The notes below the pieces were generated by a model. The model was given only the letters and a program-made list of their open reading frames with translations, did no database searches and was not told the origin of the DNA. Below, piece by piece: positions 9,182 to 16,741 of a stretch of DNA of 64,000 nucleotides. Position numbers and translations under genes: made by a program. Origin of the DNA: Bacillota bacterium (GTDB taxonomy: Bacteria > Bacillota > Clostridia > Lachnospirales > Lachnospiraceae); assembly GCA_023421075.1 (NCBI GenBank), contig JAEZUM010000055.1, positions 1-64,000 of the forward strand, given 5' to 3'. The first letter of the stretch is position 1, and every line of letters begins with the position of its first letter.

Positions 9182-9991
9182 ATGAAGAAGAGAATTGTAA
9201 TACTAATGATTCTTGCAATGACTGTTGTTATGATGGCAGGTTGTGCGAAAAAAGACGATGGAAAATTCCGTGTAGGAATGGAAGCCGGTTATGCTCCTTT
9301 TAACTGGACTCAAGCGGATAACTCAAACGGTGGTGTAGCGATTGAGGGCAGTAAAGAATTTGCAGGTGGCTACGATGTTGAGATCGCTAAGAAGATTGCA
9401 GCAGACTTAGGAAAGGAACTGGTAATCGTTAAAACAGAATGGGATGGTCTGGTACCTGCATTAACATCCGGTAAGATTGATGCAATCATTGCAGGTATGT
9501 CTCCGACAGCAGAACGTAAGGAAACAATTGATTTCTCTGATAATTACTATAAATCAGATTTGGTAATGGTAGTGAAGAAGGGTGGAGCTTATGAAGGCGC
9601 TACATCCATTCAGGATTTCTCAGGAGCGAAAGTAACTGCTCAGCTGAATACATTCCACTACTCAGTAATCGATCAGATCAATGGAGTAGCGATACAGCCG
9701 GCGATGGACAGCTTCCCCGCTATGAGAGTTGCTCTGGAATCCGGAGTAATCGATGGATATGTATCCGAGCGTCCCGAGGGTGTAAGTGCTTCGGCAGCGA
9801 ATGAGAACTTTGCTATGGTCGTATTTACAGAAGGCTTTGTAACCTCAGAAGATGATACCGCAATCGCTGTAGGTATCAAGAAGGGTAGTGAGCTTACTTC
9901 GAAAATTAATGAGACTTTAGCTGGTATATCAGAAGAAGATCGCATCAGCATCATGGATGCTGCTATTGCAAATCAACCTGCAGCAGAATAA
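9182..9991 (+). CDS. Amino-acid ABC transporter substrate-binding lipoprotein (probably lysine)
   Basis: A 269-residue SBP_bac_3-family protein. The signal peptide ends in lipobox MMAGC with the lipidated Cys at 21. The mature part starts FRVGMEAGYAPFNW and contains GGYDVEIAKKIA and MSPTAERKETIDFSDNYY, the usual ligand-cleft motifs of polar amino-acid binding proteins. It would capture the amino acid outside and deliver it to the permease encoded next. The GGGAGG site sits 9 bases upstream of the ATG. The lysine riboswitch in the leader makes lysine, or a cationic amino acid, the best substrate guess. A terminator after this gene suggests more binding protein than permease is made, as is common in such operons. 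Confidence 0.93.
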   Translation: MKKRIVILMILAMTVVMMAGCAKKDDGKFRVGMEAGYAPFNWTQADNSNGGVAIEGSKEFAGGYDVEIAKKIAADLGKELVIVKTEWDGLVPALTSGKIDAIIAGMSPTAERKETIDFSDNYYKSDLVMVVKKGGAYEGATSIQDFSGAKVTAQLNTFHYSVIDQINGVAIQPAMDSFPAMRVALESGVIDGYVSERPEGVSASAANENFAMVVFTEGFVTSEDDTAIAVGIKKGSELTSKINETLAGISEEDRISIMDAAIANQPAAE

Positions 9992-10003
9992 ATGTGACTT
10001 TAG

Positions 10004-10045
10004 AGGCTGTCCAAAGGATATCAATATTTTTGGACAGCCTTTTTA
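10004..10045 (+). terminator. Intra-operon terminator after the binding-protein gene
   Basis: Stem AGGCTGTCCAAA/TTTGGACAGCCT followed by five T. It lies between the binding-protein and permease genes and would allow only part of the transcripts to continue. Confidence 0.85.
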
Positions 10046-10257
10046 TACATGCTTCATAATAGTTTAACAAAGCGGAATAATTGAAAGAAGCAAATATTTA
10101 GATTATAATTTTAGTTCTGTTCGTAGACCATTACATAAGGACAGATAAATTATTTGAATAGTAAATAAAGATCACGCATATGGTAATGGATATTGGAGGA
10201 ACATACCTTCAATTATTTCCTCGATATGCTAAGGTGAATGGAAAGGCTTGGTGCATT

Positions 10258-11025
10258 ATGACTTGGGACTGGTTTGTAAGAATCGTCTCCGAAAATTACC
10301 CTATGTTCCTAAGAGGAGCGGGTGTTACTCTGTTAATCTCTATCATAGGTACGATACTTGGTGCGTTAATCGGTCTGTTAATCGGAACGATTCGTACGAT
10401 ACCTATGCCGGAACGAGGGTTTAAGAGAATATTATTGTTGATAATCAATGCCATATTAACCGCTTATGTGGAATTCTTCCGTGGAACTCCCATGATCGTA
10501 CAGGCGATGGTTATCTATTATGGTTCAGCAATGGCATTGGGTATTGATTTGGATCGTACCGCAGCAGCGATATTTATCGTATCCATTAATACTGGTGCTT
10601 ATACAGCAGAGATCGTTCGTGGTGGTATTATCTCCATCGATAAGGGTCAGTTTGAAGCAGCACATGCAATCGGTATGAATCATATCAAGACCATGCTCAA
10701 TGTAGTATTACCCCAGGTGCTCCGTAATATCTTACCTGCAATCGGTAATGAATTTGTTATTAATATTAAGGATACCTCAGTTCTTAACGTAATCTCCGTA
10801 TCGGAATTGTTCTTCATGGCGAAATCTGTTGCGGGTAATAACTTTAGATACTTTGAGACCATGACAGTAGCATGTATCATCTATCTGGTAATGACTCTGA
10901 CAGTAACCAGAATTCTTCGTCTTATTGAGCGCAAGCTGGAAGGACCAGAGAATTTTATCGTTATTCCGGGTAATCAGATGCAGGTAGAAAGACCGGAAGA
11001 TCATGTGAAGAAGCTTCACAGCTAA
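10258..11025 (+). CDS. Polar amino-acid ABC transporter permease (HisM-like)
   Basis: A membrane permease of 255 residues with about five helices. It carries the EAA-type loop SIDKGQFEAAHAIGMNHIKT that contacts the ATPase, and an ending ERKLEG common in the His/Glu/Gln/Arg permease family. I choose the start at 10258 (MTWDWFVRIVSENYP), which fits the family's N-terminus and has GGAAAGG 10-11 bases upstream. The in-frame ATG at 10180 would add 26 atypical residues. It works with the binding protein at 9182 and the ATPase at 11041; the ATPase gene follows with only 15 bases between. Regulation is inherited from the lysine riboswitch, modulated by the terminator at 10004. Confidence 0.92.
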   Translation: MTWDWFVRIVSENYPMFLRGAGVTLLISIIGTILGALIGLLIGTIRTIPMPERGFKRILLLIINAILTAYVEFFRGTPMIVQAMVIYYGSAMALGIDLDRTAAAIFIVSINTGAYTAEIVRGGIISIDKGQFEAAHAIGMNHIKTMLNVVLPQVLRNILPAIGNEFVINIKDTSVLNVISVSELFFMAKSVAGNNFRYFETMTVACIIYLVMTLTVTRILRLIERKLEGPENFIVIPGNQMQVERPEDHVKKLHS

Positions 11026-11040
11026 GAAATGGAGGCTAAG

Positions 11041-11781
11041 ATGGATAGAGTTATAGACGTTCAACATTTGAAGAAATCCTTTGGTGAAAATGAAATCCTA
11101 AAGGATATCGATTTCTCCGTCAATCGGGGAGAGGTAGTATGCATCATCGGTGCTTCCGGTTCCGGTAAATCAACTTTACTGCGTTGTATTAATCTGCTGG
11201 AGAAGCCGAGTGCCGGAGCCATTATCTATAATGGTGAGAATATTCTGGATGATAAGCATGATATCTATGAATACCGCACCAGGCTGGGCATGGTGTTCCA
11301 GCAGTTTAATCTCTTTAACAACCATAATGTACTCAGTAACTGTACCGTAGGTCAGATCAAGGTGCTGAAGCGCTCTAAGGAAGAGGCGGAACAGGTTGCC
11401 CTCAAATACCTGAAGGTAGTAGGGATGGATCATTATGTGAATGCGAAGCCGAAACAGCTTTCCGGCGGGCAGAAGCAGAGAGTAGCAATTGCAAGAGCAT
11501 TGTCCATGGAGCCGGATGTATTGCTGTTCGATGAGCCTACCTCCGCACTTGACCCTGAGATGGTGGGTGAGGTTCTGGCTGTAATGAAGGAACTGGCGAA
11601 GACCGGACTTACGATGTTAGTTGTAACGCATGAAATGGGCTTTGCAAAAGAGGTCTCCAACCGCGTCGTATTCATGGATAAGGGCGTAATCGCAGAAGAA
11701 GGCAGTCCGGAACAGATCTTCAACAATCCGACACAGGATAGAACCAAGGAATTCCTAAAGAGAGTTCTGAAGGAACAATAG
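11041..11781 (+). CDS. Polar amino-acid ABC transporter ATP-binding protein
   Basis: A 246-residue ATPase with Walker A GASGSGKST (residues 38-45 core), Q-loop VFQQFNLF, signature LSGGQKQR, Walker B VLLFDEPTSALDPE and switch His in VTHEMGF. This is the GlnQ/HisP type that dimerises to drive amino-acid import. The start at 11041 is preferred because GGAGG sits 5 bases before it; the ATG at 11029 overlaps that ribosome site. It is the last gene of the lysine-riboswitch-controlled transporter and is followed by a terminator at 11793. Confident assignment; the substrate is inferred from the riboswitch. Confidence 0.95.
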   Translation: MDRVIDVQHLKKSFGENEILKDIDFSVNRGEVVCIIGASGSGKSTLLRCINLLEKPSAGAIIYNGENILDDKHDIYEYRTRLGMVFQQFNLFNNHNVLSNCTVGQIKVLKRSKEEAEQVALKYLKVVGMDHYVNAKPKQLSGGQKQRVAIARALSMEPDVLLFDEPTSALDPEMVGEVLAVMKELAKTGLTMLVVTHEMGFAKEVSNRVVFMDKGVIAEEGSPEQIFNNPTQDRTKEFLKRVLKEQ

Positions 11782-11792
11782 AACAGAACATA

Positions 11793-11852
11793 GACCTCTG
11801 ACATTTGAATATAAGGATTTCGTCCTTGTATCGGGTGTTCAGAGGTTTTTTG
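11793..11852 (+). terminator. Terminator of the ABC transporter operon
   Basis: Outer stem GACCTCTGA pairs with TCAGAGGTT and a T run follows. An inner AAGGA/TCCTT hairpin lies in the loop. Confidence 0.8.
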
Positions 11853-11868
11853 ATTCTATCGGATATCC

Positions 11869-11915
11869 ATTCAATGAAATAAGGAGACTCCGCGCGGGAG
11901 AGTACGTCATTGAAT
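11869..11915. other. Unexplained structured hairpin upstream of the amidase gene
   Basis: ATTCAATGA pairs perfectly with TCATTGAAT and encloses a second GC-rich hairpin around CTCCGCGCGGGAG. No T run follows, so it is not an ordinary terminator. The class is unknown. Confidence 0.45.
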
Positions 11916-12014
11916 TGTTATTATAATAATCATTTAGTATGGAAAAGATAGGTTGTAGGATGTATAATTGTATCAATTGGATTAATCAGAGCTGCTAGTG
12001 AGGAGAAGGATAGA

Positions 12015-13364
12015 ATGAATTTGAATGAAATTACGATATTACAGCTACAGGAGTTGTATCAGAATAAGACGTTAACTGTAAAGGATGCAGTTCAGAGTTA
12101 TATCCGGCGGATTGAAGAAATCGACAGAGGAGAAGAAGGACTAAACAGTGTACTGGAGATCAATCCGGATGCATTGTCCATTGCAGAAGAATTGGACCTT
12201 ACGGGGTATCAGAAGGAGAAGCTGCTCTATGGTGTCCCCATCATAATTAAGGACAATATTGATACCGCCGACCGGATGCATACCTCGGCTGGAGCACTGG
12301 CCTTAGCGGACAATATCGCGGCCTCGGATGCAGAGCTTGTGAAGAGATTAAGGGAAAGTGGAGCGGTTATTCTGGGGAAGGCGAATATGACGGAATTCGC
12401 AAACTATATGACGGATCATATGCCGAATGGATACAGCTCCCGTGGAGGACAGGTTAAAAATGCATATAACAGGGAGAAGGATCCCTCGGGCTCCAGCTCC
12501 GGTTCCGGTGTTGCGGTAACCGCTAATCTTTGTACTGCCTCCATCGGTTCTGATACCTGCAACTCGATTGTGGGGCCTGGAATTGCCAGTGGTATCGTGG
12601 GCTTTCGCCCAAGTACCGGAGCCATCAGCCAACAGGGAATCATACCGATCAGCTTTACACTGGATACCGCAGGACCATTTACCAGAACGGTAGAAGATGC
12701 AGCAATTCTGTTCGCAGCCTTGACCGGACAGGAAGTAGTGCGAGATAAGAAGGAAAGCATTAAGGGCAAGGTGATTGCCTATAATACCTGGAAGCCTAAG
12801 GATTCTGAGGAATGGCTCGAATATACGGAGGAAGCGGTTCAAAGGCTGGAAGAAGCAGGGGCGATTATCAAGAGGATGGAGATTCCCGAGACGCCTTATA
12901 TCATGGATGTCATGAAATATGAATTCAAATATGCAATGAACCGGTATCTGAAGGGGCTACCGGAGGGTTATCCGATCAAGACTCTTCGGGATATTATCGA
13001 TTACAATAACCGCAATGCGGAGCAGGCACTTCGTTATGGACAGACCTTACTGGTGGACGCCGAAGAGAATGCCTCCGGGGATCTTAAGGATGCACCCTAT
13101 CTGAATATTCTTAAGGATCGTCAGGACTGGATGAAGAAGGTCAGGGAGCAGCTTAAGGGTACGGACTGCTGTATTATGTATAGCTTCAGTAGTATCCTTC
13201 AGTATACGGAATTACCTGCAATCACGATCCCTTATGGATTGAAAGAGGATGGTATGCCGGAGGTACTTCAGTTGACCGCATTGACAGATCAAGAATTGCT
13301 GGAGAATGCATATATTGTAGAGCGAACCATCGGAAAAAGAATAGAACCTAAGCTCAGGCTGTAA
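12015..13364 (+). CDS. Amidase-signature family protein
   Basis: A 449-residue protein of the amidase-signature family (GatA/AtzF relatives), which hydrolyse amides with a Ser-cisSer-Lys triad. Lys79 lies in GVPIIIKDN, the Ser/Gly-rich loop (DPSGSSSGSG) spans about 157-165 and the likely nucleophile is Ser184. Around that Ser, the usual DTGGS reads DTCNS and the following Arg-x-Pro is replaced, an atypical context. It is shorter than GatA and lacks a recognisable GatCAB partner nearby, so it is probably a stand-alone amidase with unknown substrate. The start has AGGAGAAGG upstream. It follows the structured hairpin at 11869 and is followed after 54 bases by a metallo-hydrolase gene, possibly cotranscribed. 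Confidence 0.85.
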   Translation: MNLNEITILQLQELYQNKTLTVKDAVQSYIRRIEEIDRGEEGLNSVLEINPDALSIAEELDLTGYQKEKLLYGVPIIIKDNIDTADRMHTSAGALALADNIAASDAELVKRLRESGAVILGKANMTEFANYMTDHMPNGYSSRGGQVKNAYNREKDPSGSSSGSGVAVTANLCTASIGSDTCNSIVGPGIASGIVGFRPSTGAISQQGIIPISFTLDTAGPFTRTVEDAAILFAALTGQEVVRDKKESIKGKVIAYNTWKPKDSEEWLEYTEEAVQRLEEAGAIIKRMEIPETPYIMDVMKYEFKYAMNRYLKGLPEGYPIKTLRDIIDYNNRNAEQALRYGQTLLVDAEENASGDLKDAPYLNILKDRQDWMKKVREQLKGTDCCIMYSFSSILQYTELPAITIPYGLKEDGMPEVLQLTALTDQELLENAYIVERTIGKRIEPKLRL

Positions 13365-13418
13365 CTGCATCTAAGATGTAGAATATTATCTCAAACTATT
13401 ATAAAAGGGAGTTGTGTT

Positions 13419-14009
13419 ATGGCAAAATTATTATATCAGGGACATGGAAGTTATCGAATTATTAGCGATGATAATGTTGTAATCTATGTTGATCCATATG
13501 CAGGGAAGGGCTATGAGGTTCCTGCTGATCTCATTCTGGTGACACATCAGCATGGTGATCATAATCAAATTCAGCTTGTTGCAAAGAAACAAAGCGTTAC
13601 AATTATTCAGGAAACCGAGGCACTCGTCCATGACGAATACCGGAGCTTCGATATTCAGGGAGTTCATGTTCAAGCAGTTTCGGCTTATAATCGTAATCAT
13701 AACAGAGAAGCTTCTGTCGGCTATATTGTAACGGTAGATGATATTAAGATCTACTGCTCCGGAGATACCTCTACGACAGAGGAGATGATGACTATGGCGG
13801 GGATGAACCTGGATTATGCCTTACTTCCGATTGACGGTATCTACAATATGGATGCAAAAGAGGCAACAGCTTGTGCTGACCTAATCAAAGCAAAGCATTC
13901 GATTCCGATTCATATGAAACCCGGTGAGCTCTTTGATATGAAGCAAGCAGAGAAGTTCACAGCCAAGAACCGGTTGATTGTGAAAGCAGGGGAAGAGATT
14001 GAGCTGTAA
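13419..14009 (+). CDS. Metallo-beta-lactamase-fold hydrolase (UPF0173-like)
   Basis: A 196-residue cytoplasmic protein with the beta-lactamase-fold metal motif THQHGDHN (His43, His45, Asp47, His48), a middle His in VHVQAVSAYN and a later CSGDTS metal Asp. The compact fold, the early HGS segment and the late IPIHMKPG resemble the UPF0173/UlaG-like group of predicted metal-dependent hydrolases with no settled substrate. AAAGGGAG precedes the ATG. It lies 54 bases behind the amidase gene on the same strand, so the two may share a transcript. The fold is clear; the substrate is not. Confidence 0.85.
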   Translation: MAKLLYQGHGSYRIISDDNVVIYVDPYAGKGYEVPADLILVTHQHGDHNQIQLVAKKQSVTIIQETEALVHDEYRSFDIQGVHVQAVSAYNRNHNREASVGYIVTVDDIKIYCSGDTSTTEEMMTMAGMNLDYALLPIDGIYNMDAKEATACADLIKAKHSIPIHMKPGELFDMKQAEKFTAKNRLIVKAGEEIEL

Positions 14010-14073
14010 TAGTTATGGAACTATGAATAATTGTGAAGCTTATTGTTAACACAATTATCATAGTAGACCAGTG

Positions 14074-14111
14074 AAACATACATTCGAAAATGTAAAACAT
14101 ACATTCGAAAA
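14074..14111. repeat. Two 17-bp direct repeats, 21-bp period
   Basis: AAACATACATTCGAAAA occurs at 14074-14090 and again at 14095-14111, two helical turns apart. The pair ends 6 bases before the -35 box of the small RNA promoter, so it looks like an operator. Confidence 0.6.
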
Positions 14112-14117
14112 AGTATC

Positions 14118-14146
14118 TTGTAAAATAAAGTATATTATGTTATAAT
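14118..14146 (+). promoter_or_regulatory. Promoter of the putative antitoxin RNA
   Basis: TTGTAA and a perfect TATAAT are separated by 17 bases. The predicted start is near 14153. Confidence 0.8.
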
Positions 14147-14152
14147 CAGGTT

Positions 14153-14241
14153 AGAAAATCAAGGACACATCGTGTCTGTTGATTCCCGGTGGAGATAGTT
14201 ATCCTAGCTATGCCAAGCTTTGAGGATAACTATCTTTTTTT
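14153..14241 (+). ncRNA. Putative type I antitoxin RNA
   Basis: An RNA of about 89 bases bounded by a strong promoter and a strong intrinsic terminator, with no open frame preceded by a ribosome site. Its 5' part folds as AATCAA...TTGATT around GACAC/GTGTC. It converges on the minus-strand toxin gene and overlaps the end of its coding region by about 12 bases. Its 5' end shares ATCAGGTTAGAA and GTTGATTCCC with the 5' leader of the toxin mRNA, and its GTTATCC arm is complementary to GGATAAC in that leader. This resembles the arrangement of Fst/par-like loci. Expression and pairing are inferred. Confidence 0.6.
14194..14241 (+). terminator. Terminator of the small RNA
   Basis: GATAGTTATCCT pairs with AGGATAACTATC, followed by seven T. 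On the minus strand the hairpin is not followed by T, so toxin transcripts may run through. Confidence 0.85.
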
Positions 14242-14313
14242 GTACCGTTGATCCAAATAGGTGAGAAATGCTATTAATAATAAAAGAAGAGTTAATACTT
14301 CTGTTATTGTCAT
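14230..14313 (-). CDS. Putative type I toxin, small hydrophobic holin-like peptide
   Basis: A 27-residue peptide: MTITEV, a hydrophobic core of about thirteen residues (LTLLLLLIAFLTYL) and a basic tail ending RYKKR. This shape, a single membrane helix with a charged C-terminus, is typical of type I toxins of Gram-positives (Fst-like and 'putative holin-like toxin' families), which damage the membrane. The start is supported by AAGGGGGG about 10 bases upstream. A promoter at 14414-14442 on the same strand gives a structured leader of about 94 bases. A convergent small RNA overlaps its 3' end. It is too short for normal gene calling. The toxin role is inferred from form and context only. Confidence 0.62.
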   Translation of the reverse strand: MTITEVLTLLLLLIAFLTYLDQRYKKR

Positions 14314-14413
14314 ATGCTCCACCCCCCTTCTTTATGTAGTAAAAAAAGAATAAATAAAAAAGGGAATCAACGGATAGAATGTTATCCTCAAACGTTCTAA
14401 CCTGATAAGCTTG

Positions 14414-14442
14414 AGCATACCACACGTATGTTCTATAATCAA
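14414..14442 (-). promoter_or_regulatory. Promoter of the putative toxin mRNA
   Basis: On the minus strand TTGATT and TATGCT are separated by 17 bases. Transcription would begin near 14407; the leader then includes ATCAGGTTAGAA and a GGATA/TATCC hairpin. Confidence 0.7.
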
Positions 14443-14537
14443 TAGAAACAGGATAAAAATGTTATAATAAAACATAAATTGTTATTATTATACATAAAAT
14501 GCTAAAATATTTGTCTATTTTTTACTTCATAAATCTG

Positions 14538-14566
14538 TTTACAAATAATGTATTCTGGATTATTAT
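14538..14566 (+). promoter_or_regulatory. Promoter of the Tad-like operon
   Basis: TTTACA and TATTAT are separated by 17 bases. The predicted start near 14573 lies about 77 bases before the first gene. No other promoter of this quality is seen inside the close-packed run to 29.5 kb. Confidence 0.7.
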
Positions 14567-14649
14567 AGAAATATCTTTCAATATCTAATGACTTAAATCT
14601 AATTATCAAGTTAATTTCCCAATCAAAATTTCATAAGGAGGGTATCAAT

Positions 14650-15489
14650 GTGAAAGTGGCTTTCTGGAGCAATGCTAGCGAGATGTGTACCGTTTCAGCG
14701 AATTTAGCTGCAATTAGTGTAGCATGTGCAATTCGTAGCTCTTATTCAATTATTTCAATGGAGAATCATTTGTGTAACCATAACCTCGGAAAAGTTTATA
14801 ACAGAGGACCAAGAACGAACATATTAGACGAAGTAGGAACGAATTATTACGATGGAAGCGGATTCGAAGGTCTATTACGTAAGATTTATCGTGGAGATGT
14901 TCATCCTGGCATATTAAAATCCTACCTGACCGAGATTATTAATAAGCATTTATACTATATTCCTCAAAGTAAAATTATTCATAATGAAATATTTGATTAT
15001 GAGTTGGCTCACTGCATAGATCCGTTGTTTCGTATGATTGATGAAAATTCAGATATATGTTTTATAGATACAGCAAGTAATAACAACTTAAGTACAAAGA
15101 TAATTCTTGAAGAGGCAGATCTCATCGTCGTTAGTTTATGTCAAAAATCAAGTATTCTTGAAGACTTCTTTCTGAACTATTCCTCCTTAATCTCAAAAGC
15201 GGTTTTTATCATTAGTCAATATAATCATCACTCTTTATATACTCTCAGACAGATAGCTAATCAATATAACATATCCTCAGAACTCTTAGTCCCAATACCC
15301 GAAAATGAAAGATATGATATTGCATATCGTAACGGTTATGTTCACGAATTTATTTCTAGAAATATCAACTGTATCAAAGAGAATCCCAATTTTTTATTCA
15401 TTCAATCTATAAAGAAAGCTTCCCATATTATAATAAAAAAAGTAGACCAAATAGCGAAACAGAGGGAGATTTTCCTGTGTGGTCTATAA
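14650..15489 (+). CDS. MinD/TadZ-like protein with degenerate P-loop (first gene of Tad-like operon)
   Basis: A 279-residue protein starting VKVAFWSNASEMCTVSANLA. The first strand and helix follow the ParA/MinD pattern, but the Walker A Gly-Lys-Thr is lost, as in TadZ/CpaE proteins that localise Tad machines. A later IDTASNNNLSTKIILEEADL stretch fits the Walker B and following helix of the family. It is clearly related to the protein at 17394 (same FW...TxSANL opening, same ADLIVVSL/ADIVVVNL strand). The start is GTG at 14650, supported by AAGGAGG; the overlapping ATG runs straight into a stop. Inferred role: positioning or assembling the filament machine at the membrane. No ATPase activity is expected. 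Confidence 0.6.
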   Translation: MKVAFWSNASEMCTVSANLAAISVACAIRSSYSIISMENHLCNHNLGKVYNRGPRTNILDEVGTNYYDGSGFEGLLRKIYRGDVHPGILKSYLTEIINKHLYYIPQSKIIHNEIFDYELAHCIDPLFRMIDENSDICFIDTASNNNLSTKIILEEADLIVVSLCQKSSILEDFFLNYSSLISKAVFIISQYNHHSLYTLRQIANQYNISSELLVPIPENERYDIAYRNGYVHEFISRNINCIKENPNFLFIQSIKKASHIIIKKVDQIAKQREIFLCGL

Positions 15490-15716
15490 CAATTGTAAAT
15501 GTACTCTTAATAATTATGGTTGGAATTATTCTTTTTCTACTATTAATATATCTCATTGGTTTTATGGACAATGGTTATATAAAGCGTCGGGGAAATCGCA
15601 ACAAGAGATGTTCAAGCAGTAATAATAAAAGTATTACCAAGTATTTTATTTTGGTTTTAATAATACTGATTTTACTTTGTTTCCGACTCATTAGGCAACA
15701 TGTTAGAGGTGATTAA
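15477..15716 (+). CDS. Small two-helix membrane protein
   Basis: A 79-residue protein with a hydrophobic N-terminal helix (about residues 5-28), a basic Ser/Asn-rich loop (IKRRGNRNKRCSSSNNKS) and a second helix (about 54-70). Start GTG at 15477 with GGGAG upstream; it overlaps the previous gene by 13 bases and its stop overlaps the next start (TAATG), which implies translational coupling. I do not recognise the family. The position between the TadZ-like and CpaB-like genes suggests a membrane component of the assembly complex. Confidence 0.6.
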   Translation: MWSITIVNVLLIIMVGIILFLLLIYLIGFMDNGYIKRRGNRNKRCSSSNNKSITKYFILVLIILILLCFRLIRQHVRGD

Positions 15717-16741
15717 TGAAGATAAAATATCGTATGAAACGCACGACAAAGCAGTATATCATTGTTGCAATTATTTGTATCGTAATTATCGGCGGAGCTT
15801 CGTTCCTAACAACAATCTTTGTAACGAACCAGATAAAGGTTGAATACAAGACCCTGTTAATTGATGCAAATAACGATCTGAAATTAAATCAGAGAAGTGT
15901 ATATGTGGCTCTTAATGATATTACAGCAGGTGATCTCATTACAAAGGATAAAATAAAAAAGGAAATGGTATATTCATCTCAGCCACAGGACTACTACATA
16001 ACGGATGATGAAATTGGACAACAAGCATTAATGGATATACCTATCAATACGCATATAATGACAATGATGCTAACGGACAATGTCATATCGGATGAACTTC
16101 GAGAAGTTGAGTATCAGATATTTAATATTAATGCAAATATTGTTAGTAATGATACGGTAGATATCAGAATTTTTTTCCCGAATGGAGAAAGTTTTGTTGT
16201 ATTATCCAAAAAAGTGATCAAAGGAATTTCGGAAGGTACAGTAATGTGTTATCTGTGGCTTGATGCCGAGGAGATTTTAAGAATGTCTGCTGCAATTGTT
16301 GATGCTGCTTTATATCCCGGGACACAGCTTGTAACTACAAAGTACATTGAGCCGTCGATACAGGTAGCATCTGAAGTGACCTATGTACCGAGTCTTTCAA
16401 TATTAGAACTTCTGGAAACAGACCCTAATATTTTGGAGAGAAGTTCTCAAAAACTACGTATTGATGTTCGGAAAGCCTTAGAAAATCGTTTGGCTTCCAA
16501 TATGTCCATCAATGTTTCGACGATTAATTGGGATCTCGACACAAACAGGGAGAAAGAAATATCCTTAAAAGAACCGGTAAATAAGTATAAAGAATATGAA
16601 TCTGGTGGTAGTCTGAAACAGAAGGATGGAAATGGAGAGGGAAAAGTTACGGAAGAACTGGGTACTAATAAGGAAACAGAATATTTTTATTATGCAGACG
16701 AACAGGATGCGAAGGAGAGTGAGCTGGAATATGGCGAATAA
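15716..16741 (+). CDS. CpaB/RcpC-like SAF-domain membrane protein
   Basis: A 341-residue protein: basic N-terminus, a single transmembrane helix (about 14-36), then a SAF domain (about 60-125) with the characteristic VYVALNDITAGDLITKDKI opening. This is the layout of CpaB/RcpC/FlgA-type proteins, which in Tad systems sit outside the membrane and help filament assembly. The C-terminal tail is charged and probably disordered (GGSLKQKDGNGEGK). In Gram-negative Tad systems this protein works with a secretin; none is present here, as expected for a monoderm. It begins inside the stop codon of the previous gene and ends overlapping the next by 11 bases. Confidence 0.75.
   Translation: MKIKYRMKRTTKQYIIVAIICIVIIGGASFLTTIFVTNQIKVEYKTLLIDANNDLKLNQRSVYVALNDITAGDLITKDKIKKEMVYSSQPQDYYITDDEIGQQALMDIPINTHIMTMMLTDNVISDELREVEYQIFNINANIVSNDTVDIRIFFPNGESFVVLSKKVIKGISEGTVMCYLWLDAEEILRMSAAIVDAALYPGTQLVTTKYIEPSIQVASEVTYVPSLSILELLETDPNILERSSQKLRIDVRKALENRLASNMSINVSTINWDLDTNREKEISLKEPVNKYKEYESGGSLKQKDGNGEGKVTEELGTNKETEYFYYADEQDAKESELEYGE

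Noticed and set aside
12348..12842. 164-codon minus-strand frame inside the amidase gene
   Set aside because: It is antisense to conserved catalytic codons and has low-complexity composition, and no ribosome site precedes it.
14028..14057. Terminator after the UPF0173-like gene
   Set aside because: TAATTGTG/CACAATTA pairs, but the stem is AT-rich and no T run follows.
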